Of a stretch of 29,766 nt of DNA, positions 15,473-23,596 are shown piece after piece (the first letter of the stretch is position 1; each line of letters opens with the position of its first letter). The notes under the pieces were generated by a model that saw only the letters and a list, made by a program, of their open reading frames with translations, was not told the DNA's origin and did no database searches. The position numbers were made by a program, and so were the translations under genes. This stretch comes from an uncultured Haloferula sp. (lineage in GTDB: Bacteria > Verrucomicrobiota > Verrucomicrobiae > Verrucomicrobiales > Akkermansiaceae), in contig CAMPGU010000016.1 in the NCBI GenBank assembly GCA_946885645.1, forward strand, positions 1 through 29,766, given 5' to 3'.

Positions 15473-17015
15473 AGATATCGGAGCGCCGGTTGTTCGACGG
15501 CTTGAAGTCGTTCGCCCCGGAAAGGGTGATCTGCGATTGCACGGTGGTGCCGTTCGGCGGGATCGAAAACGGCAGCGTGTAGGTGGCGATCTTGCCCGGG
15601 GGCAGCGAGGTGATCGTCAGGGTGGAGGTGACTCCTTGCGTGGTCACCTGCAGCGGCGCGTTGTAGATCGGCGCGGTCCCGCGGTTCTGCACGGTCACCT
15701 GCAGTTGCAACTGGCCGCTGCTGCCCGTGGAGACGAAGTTCGATGCGATCGCCGCATCGCTGATCCCTTCGGTGCCGGAGCGGAAAATGCGGCCGAAGTC
15801 CACGGTGCCGGCCCCGTAATACTCGTCCTCCCCGGGCGCACCCGCCTCATTGAGATTGGCGGTCAATTTCCCGTAGGCCGTGTCGGTGGTGATCTTCTGC
15901 CCGCTGTTGGAAATGGCCGCGGCCAGCACCGCGGCCCCGATCGGGGAACTGGCCGAAGTGCCGGTGAAATAAACGCTCTGCCCGCCGGTCCACGCCGTCA
16001 CCAGATCCAGTCCCGGTGCGGTCATCGTCACATCCCCCGTGTTGGAGAAATTCAGATAGGTGCCGTTCGCATCCACCGCTCCCACGCCGACCACGCCTGC
16101 GTAGGCGGCGGGATAGGCCACCTGGTCGTAGCCTTCGTTGCCTCCCGACGCGAAGATCTTGATCCCCGCTTCCTGCGCCAGCTTCACCGCATCGTGGAGG
16201 ATGGCCGAGTTCCCGTAAGAGGCCATCGAGATATTGATGATATCCACCCCGGCGTCCATCGCCGCCAGGATGCCTTGGGCCAGCAGGAAGCTATTGGATT
16301 CCCCTGCGTCGTTCGCGATGCGCCACGAGTGAAGGTCCGCCGCCGGGGCGATCTGGCCGATCAGGTCGGCCACCGCCGTCCCGTGGCCGTTCCAGGCCGA
16401 GGCGTCGGCGGGCGGTTCCACCAGGTAGTAGTTCCGCGCGCCGGTGAGCGTGGAGCCCGTGTCCAGGATGCCCACCTTCACGCCGGCTCCGTAGGAAGAA
16501 TTGTCCCCGGGGATGCCCAGCCAGGAGAGCAGCGAGGTACCGAAACCCACCGCCCCGTCCTGCACGCCCTCGGTCTTCGGCGTCGGCAGCGTTACCGGGT
16601 AGATGAAGCCCGTTTCCTCGGTGCCCTCGAGCAGGGCGGCCAGATCCGCCGCGGAAAGGAAGCCGACGTGCAGCGCATTGAGGGCATCGATCCGGCCGAG
16701 CACGGCGATGCCTTTTCCCTTCGCCGCTTCCAGGAAGCGGTCCATCGCGGCCCGATCCGCAAAGCGCAGCGAGCGCTGGTTCTGCAGCGCCCCGGCTTCC
16801 GCCGCTTCGCCGTCTTTCACCAGCCCCGCCGGGCGCTCGGTCCGCTTGCTCTCCTTCGGCGGCGTCAGGTCGGGGATGAAGGGGCGCACGGGAGGCTTCG
16901 GCGGTGCTTCGGCCGCGCCCGTATCGTACGAAGACCGGGTGAGCCACCAACCCGCCGCTCCTCCGCCGAGGATCACCAGCAGGATCAGGATACGCTGTGT
17001 GCCGCTACGGGTCAT
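15450..17015 (-). CDS. Membrane-anchored subtilisin-like serine protease (S8)
   Basis: A 521-residue protein. An N-terminal hydrophobic anchor or uncleaved signal (8-26) leads into a Pro-rich linker (35-65) and a propeptide-like region (about 80-140). The S8 catalytic domain has D185 in VGILDTGST, H211 in NGHGTAVADLI, oxyanion N293 in ASGGNEG and S354 in TGTSASSP. A C-terminal beta-sandwich (about 430-521) resembling CARDB-type domains follows, with VQNRGTAPI. Together this indicates a protease held at or outside the inner membrane. It is the first gene of an overlapping pair with a C39-like peptidase. A hypothetical exported protein is encoded 94 bases upstream on the same strand. All catalytic residues are present, so activity is expected. 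Confidence 0.93.
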   Translation of the reverse strand: MTRSGTQRILILLVILGGGAAGWWLTRSSYDTGAAEAPPKPPVRPFIPDLTPPKESKRTERPAGLVKDGEAAEAGALQNQRSLRFADRAAMDRFLEAAKGKGIAVLGRIDALNALHVGFLSAADLAALLEGTEETGFIYPVTLPTPKTEGVQDGAVGFGTSLLSWLGIPGDNSSYGAGVKVGILDTGSTLTGARNYYLVEPPADASAWNGHGTAVADLIGQIAPAADLHSWRIANDAGESNSFLLAQGILAAMDAGVDIINISMASYGNSAILHDAVKLAQEAGIKIFASGGNEGYDQVAYPAAYAGVVGVGAVDANGTYLNFSNTGDVTMTAPGLDLVTAWTGGQSVYFTGTSASSPIGAAVLAAAISNSGQKITTDTAYGKLTANLNEAGAPGEDEYYGAGTVDFGRIFRSGTEGISDAAIASNFVSTGSSGQLQLQVTVQNRGTAPIYNAPLQVTTQGVTSTLTITSLPPGKIATYTLPFSIPPNGTTVQSQITLSGANDFKPSNNRRSDIYAAPATN

Positions 17016-17108
17016 GCCTCCAAATAAACCCGCCCGGCCCGATCCGGTAGCGGAAATTCGGAGCCGGGCGGAAAATAGGACTCGCCGGATACTGGAAGCC
17101 TTACCGGG

Positions 17109-17822
17109 TCAGGGCGGCGGGATCTCGGCCGGCGGAGCATCCTCGTAAAGATTCACCATCGGCTGCTTCGTGCGCGGGTCGATGTAGGCGATGGCGATGT
17201 CGCGCTTGCCGGCCACGGAGCGCCAGCGGGTATTGTAAAAGACCGCGAACTCCTTCGGCTTCACCTCGTAGAGCACCTTCGCATCGAACTGGTTCAGGTG
17301 GTTCACCTTGCGCACGGGCGGGATGATCGTGGTCTTGCCCGGAGTCACCAGGATCCCCTTCGCGTCGGAGAGTTCGCCGAGGTCGAAGCGGAGGTTGGCG
17401 CGGGTCAGATTCATCGCCTTGGTCGTGCCCAGCGGGAAGGAGGCTTCGTCATCGCCCATCGCCACGACCTGATAGGGGACATCCTTGTTGCCGGGATTGG
17501 GCAGGAAGAGGAAGAGGACCTCCTTGGCGCTCGGAATCGCCACCGGCGGCAGCGCCGGAGCCTGCTTGCCCTGGGCCGGCGGTTCCTTGGTCAGGAGGAA
17601 AGAGACCTTGCCGCCCGTCGCGGTGGCGGTGACCGGCAGGGAGAAGACTTCCGTGAAAAGAGGCACCTCCACCAGTTGGCCCGGTTCCTTGCCCGGCAGG
17701 TAGAGCATCTTGACGTTGTTCACGTGCTGGAAACACAGCGTGCGAAGGGTGATCGTCCTGGACTCCTGGCCGCTCGAAGCGGCGGTCAAGGTCAGGAACA
17801 AGGCGAATACGAGACGGAGCAT
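17109..17822 (-). CDS. Secreted protein of unknown function
   Basis: A 237-residue protein with a signal peptide (1-18, cleavage near SSGQ). The mature part is rich in beta-strand formers and has no cysteine cluster or catalytic motif that I recognise; C30 is single. Segments such as RDIAIAYIDPRTKQPMV near the C terminus and a proline-rich end (APPAEIPPP) are the main landmarks. It lies 93 bases upstream of the subtilisin gene on the same strand and about 330 bases downstream of A2, so it probably shares the cluster's surface-related role. I do not recognise a family. The coding call rests on the signal peptide, normal composition and a gap-free fit between neighbours. Confidence 0.75.
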   Translation of the reverse strand: MLRLVFALFLTLTAASSGQESRTITLRTLCFQHVNNVKMLYLPGKEPGQLVEVPLFTEVFSLPVTATATGGKVSFLLTKEPPAQGKQAPALPPVAIPSAKEVLFLFLPNPGNKDVPYQVVAMGDDEASFPLGTTKAMNLTRANLRFDLGELSDAKGILVTPGKTTIIPPVRKVNHLNQFDAKVLYEVKPKEFAVFYNTRWRSVAGKRDIAIAYIDPRTKQPMVNLYEDAPPAEIPPP

Positions 17823-17994
17823 GATGCTGGGAAAGTGAATCCCCCGGATGCCTTTGGCAAGCCGGGCGATGAGGTAGGGGAAAGAGGGGCTGTCTAAAAG
17901 GCATCGAACGCTCTCCGGGCGGTCCGGCTTATGGCGTTACCTGTTGAGATGAGGCCTGAACCCCGGATTGCAGCCGCCGCGTGCGATGAAAATA

Positions 17995-18069
17995 GGGAGC
18001 AGCGACATTCCTGTCGCTGGCGGGGGGCGCGCCGAAGCACCTCAGGGGGGACAGGAATGTCCCTGCTCC
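17995..18069. repeat. Paired palindromic (REP-like) repeat between A2 and the secreted-protein gene
   Basis: The gap 17823-18153 holds no gene. Inside it the left arm GGGAGCAGCGACATTCC (from 17995) is inversely matched by the right arm ending GGAATGTCCCTGCTCC (to 18069). Each arm is also its own hairpin: GCGACA/TGTCGC on the left, GGGACA/TGTCCC on the right. The two changed bases compensate within each hairpin, as seen in structured repeats under selection. The intervening 25 bases are GC-rich. The shape resembles REP/BIME elements spread by RAYT transposases; no such transposase is in the window. Confidence 0.7.
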
Positions 18070-18153
18070 TTACCGGCTTTGCCCGAGGGGTAAGATGAGG
18101 AGCATCCATTTCTGGGAGAGCTGTCTTAAAACGGCAGGAGACTGAATAGCCTC

Positions 18154-21100
18154 TCAGACCTCGTCCTGCGACAGCCAGCGGAAGCCGGTGACCGTGTAGC
18201 GGCGGCCGAAGCGTTTGTTCACGTCGTTGAGGGACGCGATGTCGTCGCCGGGCGCGTCCTCCGGATCCACGAACTCCGGCATGCGTTGAACCACCGCCTC
18301 GCACCAGGCCCGGGCGATGACGTTCTGGTCGGGATCGAGCGCCTCGCCGTAGCCGCGGATGCGGAAGGTATCCGAGCGCACGGAGATCACCGGGCCCAGG
18401 GAGGAGAGGAGATCGCCCTGGGTCAGGAAGCCGGGGGCGCCGGTGGCACTCATGCCGGCCAGGGCATCGGGGAAGGCGTAATGATCCGCCGCCATATCGG
18501 CGACGGCGTTCATCTCGGAATCATCCCGGAAACCGGCGTTGATGGATTCCGTCTCGTCGATCGCCGCCTGCAGGATGCCTTTCAGCGCCTTCTCGCTATC
18601 GCCCTGCGGCTGCCGGTTCACGAACTCCGCGAGCGAGAGGAAGGGGCCGCGCTCCTTGATCTCCTCCACCACGTGTTGCGCCAGCTCGCGGATCTGGTCC
18701 TCCGTCAGCGTGCGCATGCCGGTCCAGCGGGCGTGGCGCTGCTGTTGGAGCAAACCGGGAGCTTCTTCCACCGGCGGGCCGTTGGCACGGCGCATGCGGC
18801 TGAAGGGGAAGGCGGCCTGCTGCTTGATGCCGGCCACCGGGGCGGCTCCGGACATCCCGATATGGGAATACTCCACGTCCTCCTTGTTGAGCGAGCCGAG
18901 GAAGGCAGCCCACGCGTCCGCGGAGGTGGAGTTCACATTGAAGGCTCCATCGATCATCAGGTGCGCGGCGCTCTTCCGGTAGCCGTCCGCGGCCGAGAGC
19001 TCGCTTACCGCTTCGCTCACCACCGCATTGCCCGCCGGGATCATGCGCGGATTGAGCAGCGGCACCTTCCCTTCCAGGAATTCGCCCGCCACCGTCTCGG
19101 CAGAGCGGGAACCCATGAGCGGCCCCGACTGGCTGCCCAGGGTGGAGAAGTAGTAGCCGTCCCAGAGCGCGTTGTTCGCCAGCCAGGCATGGTCGAGCAG
19201 GCGGTAGCTCTTCGTGCCGCTGGCGGCCACGCCCGATTTCGGGATCATGGCGGTCGCGAAGGATTCGCCCACCGTGTAGGTGGCGCCGGGCAGGAAGCCC
19301 TGGTTGCTCAATTGTGCGTGGCGGAGCTGCGCGAGGCTCTGCAGCGGCAGCATGGGGATCTCGTACTGCGGGGCGATGGAGTTGCCGTTGAGCGAGGAAT
19401 TTTCCACGCCATGCCCGGTGAAGAACTTCCCGCGGTTGTTGACGTCGATGGGGAAGCGGTAGCTCGGGGGCACGCGTTTGAACGATGCCTCGTAGGGATG
19501 CACGCCCATGCTCTCCTTCGCCAGATCGATGGCCACCATGCTGGTGGCATGAGCTCCTTGCACCCAAGGCTTGGAGGGGGAGTCCGCCTCCAGCGTGGTC
19601 TTCGCGTAAAAGCTGAATTGCGCGAAGGGCTTCACGCGGATGAAGTCCTTGAGCTTGTCCCCCGGGCTCTGGTACATCTCCGCGCCCGTAAAGGGGCGTT
19701 CCAGCCGCGCCTCGCCGTCCGGGAAGTCATGCGCGGGATCGCGGCTCAAGGCGGAGCGCAGGCGGTTGGCATCGCCGTAATCGAGATCGAGGGTGCCGGA
19801 GCGGATTTTCTGGCTGCCCCGCATCAGGCTCAGCTCGATCGAAAGGCGGTTGCCGGAGGCGGAGGAGGGCAGCGGGCCGTATCCCACATCGATGCTGTCG
19901 GTCTTCTTGATCGGCAGGATCCCCCGGCTGTCGTCGAAGGACGTCTTGATGTTCTGCGGCGTGAGCCAATCGATCCAGAAGCCGCATCCCGGCGAGGGAT
20001 ATCCCGGCGCGAGGTTGATGTTGCTGGTCAGCTTGTCCTCGTAGTCGAAGAAGGATCCCGCATTGCTGTTCCAGCTCCAGTCGCCGCTGACGGATTCGCC
20101 GAAGACCTTGTTCTCCCCCGGCTGGAGGAGGACCGGCGCGCTCCCGCCGGTGAAGGCGCTCTTCAGGTTGATGCTGAAGGTTTTCGGCGTGTCCGAATTG
20201 TCGGGATGGTAGATGTAGAGCTGGTTGAAGTGGGCCAGCGTGCTCGTCTGCGGTTGGCCGTTGCGGTAGAAACGCAGGCCGATCGGCAGGTCCTTGAAGT
20301 CGATCTTCATCTGGTCGAAGGAGATCGCCATGTTGTACGGGTTGTACAAGGTGACGATCGGTGAATAGATCAGATAGACCATGAAGTTGTCTTCCCCGGT
20401 GGCATCGTTGCCGTCCAGGCCCCCCGACCAGAACCCGTGGGCATCCTGGCAGACCATGGAGAACTGCATCTGCACCTTGGCCACCACCGGCATCAGCAGC
20501 AGGCCCTTCGGAGCCTGCGGGTTCGCCTTGTACGAACGGCTGCGGGGGTCGTATTTGACGGGGTTGTAGGCGGGAGGAACCTTGGCCTTGAGCACGGGAT
20601 CGGTCCCCGCGAGCTCGCGGTACATCGTCGCGTACTCGAAAGCCTGGCTCCAGTAGGGGTTCGGCACGTCCGTCAGCACCGTCTCGTCGTCGTAGATCCG
20701 CTGGTCCGCGTACTCGGAGGGGAGGGCGGTCCCGTTGAAAAGGAGGCTCAGGTCCTTGCGCAGCCCGCCGCGAGCGGCATCGGTCACCAGACCGCGGTGA
20801 ACGGTCGTCACGTCGTGCTGGTGCTTCTTGAGCTCCGGCATGCCTTGGATCAGATCGGAGGTAGGGAGCGTGTAGAGCTTGGCCTGCTCGCTGCCCTCGA
20901 ACCAATCGAAGCCGCCGAAATCCTTGATGCTCTCCATACCGAAGCGCGGGGCGGAGCCCAAGGCCGCCTGATGATTGGCATTGCCGAAGCGACCTTCCTT
21001 GCGGACGACGTCCGCCTTTGCCTTGGTGCCCTCGTCCAGCACGCTCCACGCGTAGCGGCCGTCCAGGCTGCCGCCCGCTCCGGGAGATTCCACCTTCGGC

Positions 21101-21612
21101 GCGCGCACCCAGGAAGCCGGGTCCGCGTCTTTACCGAGCGAACCCTCGCCCATCAGGACAGCTCCGGAAGCGAGATCGGGCAGATCGGACGGAGCGGGGG
21201 AGGCCGTGGCCCCGGCGCCGGAACTCAGATACCCGCGGAACTGTCCGTCCTTCTCCGGCACCGGGTCCTGCGCCGTGGGAAGCGCTCCCGACCACACGCC
21301 GGTGAGCCACGAGGGGGCCGAGCTCTCCGCGATCATGGCCGGCGCGGTGATCCGTTGGTCCGTCCCCGCGTTCTTCTGCAACTGCCCGATGGCCAGGGAA
21401 AGCGCCATCCGCGCATTGCTCCGCGCGGCCTGCATCGCCTCACCTTGGCTGGAGGCCCGCAGCGACACCGTGGAGAGGGTCAGCAGCCCGATCGCGAGCA
21501 CCGTCAGCAGCACCATCAGGGAGATCGCGATTACCAAGGCGAAGCCCCGATCGCCACCTCTAGGCTGAAAAGCAAGTAAGGGCTCTTTATTTCGCAAAAA
21601 TGACTGTTTCAT
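18154..21612 (-). CDS. Giant prepilin-like protein A2 (Verru_Chthon cassette protein A type)
   Basis: A paralogue of A1, 1152 residues. The start at 21612 (MKQSFLRNKE) places RGFALVIAISLMVLLTVLA at 22-40, a prepilin-like leader and transmembrane helix, followed by the same helical stretch (SNARMALSLAIGQLQK). A1 and A2 align end to end, including the shared GRYAWSVLDEG, MPVVAKVQMQFSMV and PEFVDP segments and the C terminus GFRWLSQDEV. Similarity extends over the whole length with no domain gained or lost, pointing to tandem-type duplication later separated by the protease genes, or to insertion of those genes between copies. No pilus assembly ATPase, platform protein or prepilin peptidase lies in the window, so export would rely on genes elsewhere. 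The function is unknown. Confidence 0.85.
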   Translation of the reverse strand: MKQSFLRNKEPLLAFQPRGGDRGFALVIAISLMVLLTVLAIGLLTLSTVSLRASSQGEAMQAARSNARMALSLAIGQLQKNAGTDQRITAPAMIAESSAPSWLTGVWSGALPTAQDPVPEKDGQFRGYLSSGAGATASPAPSDLPDLASGAVLMGEGSLGKDADPASWVRAPKVESPGAGGSLDGRYAWSVLDEGTKAKADVVRKEGRFGNANHQAALGSAPRFGMESIKDFGGFDWFEGSEQAKLYTLPTSDLIQGMPELKKHQHDVTTVHRGLVTDAARGGLRKDLSLLFNGTALPSEYADQRIYDDETVLTDVPNPYWSQAFEYATMYRELAGTDPVLKAKVPPAYNPVKYDPRSRSYKANPQAPKGLLLMPVVAKVQMQFSMVCQDAHGFWSGGLDGNDATGEDNFMVYLIYSPIVTLYNPYNMAISFDQMKIDFKDLPIGLRFYRNGQPQTSTLAHFNQLYIYHPDNSDTPKTFSINLKSAFTGGSAPVLLQPGENKVFGESVSGDWSWNSNAGSFFDYEDKLTSNINLAPGYPSPGCGFWIDWLTPQNIKTSFDDSRGILPIKKTDSIDVGYGPLPSSASGNRLSIELSLMRGSQKIRSGTLDLDYGDANRLRSALSRDPAHDFPDGEARLERPFTGAEMYQSPGDKLKDFIRVKPFAQFSFYAKTTLEADSPSKPWVQGAHATSMVAIDLAKESMGVHPYEASFKRVPPSYRFPIDVNNRGKFFTGHGVENSSLNGNSIAPQYEIPMLPLQSLAQLRHAQLSNQGFLPGATYTVGESFATAMIPKSGVAASGTKSYRLLDHAWLANNALWDGYYFSTLGSQSGPLMGSRSAETVAGEFLEGKVPLLNPRMIPAGNAVVSEAVSELSAADGYRKSAAHLMIDGAFNVNSTSADAWAAFLGSLNKEDVEYSHIGMSGAAPVAGIKQQAAFPFSRMRRANGPPVEEAPGLLQQQRHARWTGMRTLTEDQIRELAQHVVEEIKERGPFLSLAEFVNRQPQGDSEKALKGILQAAIDETESINAGFRDDSEMNAVADMAADHYAFPDALAGMSATGAPGFLTQGDLLSSLGPVISVRSDTFRIRGYGEALDPDQNVIARAWCEAVVQRMPEFVDPEDAPGDDIASLNDVNKRFGRRYTVTGFRWLSQDEV

Positions 21613-21650
21613 GAGGTATGGTGAAGGAGTGGTAGGATTGTGCCGCGACT

Positions 21651-21660
21651 TGTAAATACA
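21651..21660 (-). promoter_or_regulatory. Shared box TGTATTTACA upstream of A2
   Basis: The same ten bases as at 14474-14483, 39 bases before the A2 start codon. See the A1 copy. The rest of the 323-base gap 21613-21935 holds the leader of the divergent PLP enzyme gene and a CCGGAATTCCGG palindrome (21757-21768) of no obvious role. Confidence 0.55.
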
Positions 21661-21820
21661 AAAACTCCCCTCCGCCAACCGCTGCGTTCGCAATGCCAAC
21701 CCGGATCTCTGGAATCCCACTTGCCCCTGAATTCGACTCATTCACGGAACCGCTTTTCCGGAATTCCGGGCATGAATCGACCGATTTGGTTATAAATACT
21801 GCGGTTTCTGTCTAAATGGC

Positions 21821-21936
21821 GAGCCGGGGTGCCGGCGGATGATCCGGACGGCTCCCGTGCGCCCCCCGCGATTCCGGTATTTCCGTTGATCCTGCTTGCG
21901 CAACCCGCCCCTCCGCCTGCAAGCAGGGGGGGCGCA
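21821..21936 (+). promoter_or_regulatory. Foldable leader able to hide the start of the PLP enzyme gene
   Basis: TGCGCCCCCC (21858-21867) is a perfect ten-base complement of GGGGGGCGCA (21927-21936), which covers the G-run used as ribosome site and the A of the ATG. Nested inside, CCTGCTTGC (21891-21899) pairs with GCAAGCAGG (21919-21927); the two stems compete for one base. Further upstream GAGCCG (21821-21826) pairs with CGGCTC (21849-21854). A TATAAA at 21791-21796 could be the -10 of the promoter. The fold would block translation initiation, and a switch in pairing could release it. No known SAM or SAH riboswitch core was recognised. Confidence 0.45.
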
Positions 21937-23405
21937 TGCGTGACTTGAAGGCAAACCCGGCCTGGCAGGAGGATGACTTGGGAATCCCGCTTCCCGATTC
22001 CGCGCACGCGTGCTCCGTCTGCCTGCCCACGTGGAAGGCGGTGCTGGGCTACGAGGAAGCCCGGGACAAGGTGGTGCGGCGGATGCGCATGGGCTACCCG
22101 CGCTTTTTCCGCCATCCGCTGCTCAAGCGCCTGACGGCGATGGCGGCGGCCGAGATCGCGGGGGAAGGAGAAGAAGTCTTCGTATTTCCCACCAAGGTGG
22201 CCGCCCAGCGGGCACAGCGCTGGATCGAGCCGCGCGGCGAGGTGGCGGTACGCCACGAGAATTTCCTGGGCATGCCCGTGCTGGTGGTGCCCGTGAAGGC
22301 CCGGCAGGTGGCGGTGGACTACCAGCGTTTCACCGGGGAACTGGTGGGCAGCCGCCAAGCCGAAGACCTGATCAACGGCAAGCCCCGCAGCGGCAATAAG
22401 GTCCACTTGCTCCAGCGCCGGCTCGGGAAAATCGCTGGCGCGGACCCGAAGCTTGTCCACGTTTTCAACAGCGGCATGGCCTCCATCACCGCCGTGCTCC
22501 GCTCCCTGCCCGGCGTGAAGGAGGGGCGCAAGACCCTGCAAATCGAGTTTCCCTATGTGGACGCCCTCAAGGTGCAGGAGTATTTCGGCAACGGCGTGGT
22601 CTTCCTCAACCAATCCGAGGGGGAATCCTTCGACGAGGCGCTGCGGCGCATCCGCCAGGGCGAATTCGCGGGGGTTTTCACCGAAGTACCGAGCAACCCC
22701 CTGCTCCGGACGGCCGATATCCCGAAGCTTTCGGCGGCCTGTGCGGAGGGGGGCGTGCCGCTGATCATCGACGATTCCTCGGTCGGGCCTTCCAACGTCG
22801 CCGTGCTCCCGTGGGCCGATGTGGTGACGAGCAGCCTGACCAAATGGCTTTCCGGCACCGGGGACGTGATGGCGGGCATGGCCGTGGTCCGTCCGGATTC
22901 TCCCTTCGCGGGCCTCTTGCAAGCCTCCTTGGCGGAGGAGAGCGCGGCGGCCTCGCCGCTGTACGTCGGCGATGCCGAGGTACTGCTTTCCAACCTGAAA
23001 GGCTTCCCCGAGCGCATGGCGGCGCACAACGCCAATGGCGAGGCCGTGGCGGCGATGCTGGCGGCCCACCCGGCGGTGGAGGAGGTCTGGCACCCTTCGC
23101 TGGTCACGCGCGCGAACTACGACCGGATCAAGGCGGCGAAGGGCGGCTACGGGCCTTTGCTTTCCTTCGTGCTCAAGAATCCCAAGAAGGCTCCGAAGGT
23201 TTTCGACGCGCTGAAGGTGTGCAAGGGGCCGAGCTTCGGCACGCCCTTCACTTTGGCCTGTCCTTACACCCTGCTGGCGCACTTCCACGAGCTGGATTGG
23301 GCCGAAGGCTGCGGCGTTCCCTCGCATCTGATTCGCATTTCCTGCGGCACGGAGGAAACTTCCGTGCTCCTGTCGCACTTTGCCGCCGCTTTGGAGCAGG
23401 CCTGA
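21936..23405 (+). CDS. PLP-dependent transsulfuration enzyme, fungal-type cystathionine gamma-synthase-like
   Basis: A 489-residue fold-type I PLP enzyme of the Cys/Met metabolism family. The PLP lysine is K303 in SSLTKWLSGTGDVMAG, and D279 in LIIDDSSVG should contact the pyridine nitrogen. The N terminus is longer than in bacterial MetB (usually about 390 residues) and carries HACSVCLPTWKAVLGYEE and MGYPRFFRHP. From memory, these match the extra N-terminal region of fungal cystathionine gamma-synthases (STR2/MET-7 type). The expected reaction is formation of cystathionine from cysteine and an activated homoserine; a lyase role is possible. It stands alone, divergent from A2. The ATG at 21936 follows a G-rich ribosome site that can be masked by a leader fold. 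Confidence 0.85.
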   Translation: MRDLKANPAWQEDDLGIPLPDSAHACSVCLPTWKAVLGYEEARDKVVRRMRMGYPRFFRHPLLKRLTAMAAAEIAGEGEEVFVFPTKVAAQRAQRWIEPRGEVAVRHENFLGMPVLVVPVKARQVAVDYQRFTGELVGSRQAEDLINGKPRSGNKVHLLQRRLGKIAGADPKLVHVFNSGMASITAVLRSLPGVKEGRKTLQIEFPYVDALKVQEYFGNGVVFLNQSEGESFDEALRRIRQGEFAGVFTEVPSNPLLRTADIPKLSAACAEGGVPLIIDDSSVGPSNVAVLPWADVVTSSLTKWLSGTGDVMAGMAVVRPDSPFAGLLQASLAEESAAASPLYVGDAEVLLSNLKGFPERMAAHNANGEAVAAMLAAHPAVEEVWHPSLVTRANYDRIKAAKGGYGPLLSFVLKNPKKAPKVFDALKVCKGPSFGTPFTLACPYTLLAHFHELDWAEGCGVPSHLIRISCGTEETSVLLSHFAAALEQA

Positions 23406-23431
23406 GCACGATTATTTGCAGATTCTTCGGT

Positions 23432-23457
23432 TTTATGCGCATTTTAATACGCATAAA
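23432..23457. other. Inverted repeat between the PLP enzyme gene and the small arm-like gene
   Basis: TTTATGCG (23432-23439) and CGCATAAA (23450-23457) form an eight-base inverted repeat around a ten-base AT-rich spacer. No T-tract follows. It could be an operator for the downstream small gene, a weak terminator of the upstream gene, or a recombinase-type site; the sequence does not decide. Confidence 0.4.
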
Positions 23458-23596
23458 GTGATTCAATGTGTAACATTAGCAAATCTCCTTGCGTGCGCTG
23501 GATAATCGGCCTGAAATCGCACCAACCCGCGTCCCTAAAAGCGACTTCTTCACGGGAGAATCGCTCGTTTAACCCGATCCCAAGGCATAAGAACGC

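Noticed and set aside
15255..17027. A 590-codon plus-strand frame opposite the S8 and C39-like genes
   Set aside because: It is the shadow of two genes with full catalytic motifs; the translation has no recognisable features.
21780..21935. SAM or SAH riboswitch upstream of the transsulfuration enzyme
   Set aside because: None of the conserved cores that I know is present; kept only as an unclassified foldable leader.
21738..23378. A 546-codon minus-strand frame opposite the PLP enzyme
   Set aside because: The plus strand has the complete PLP enzyme motifs; the antisense translation is low in complexity.
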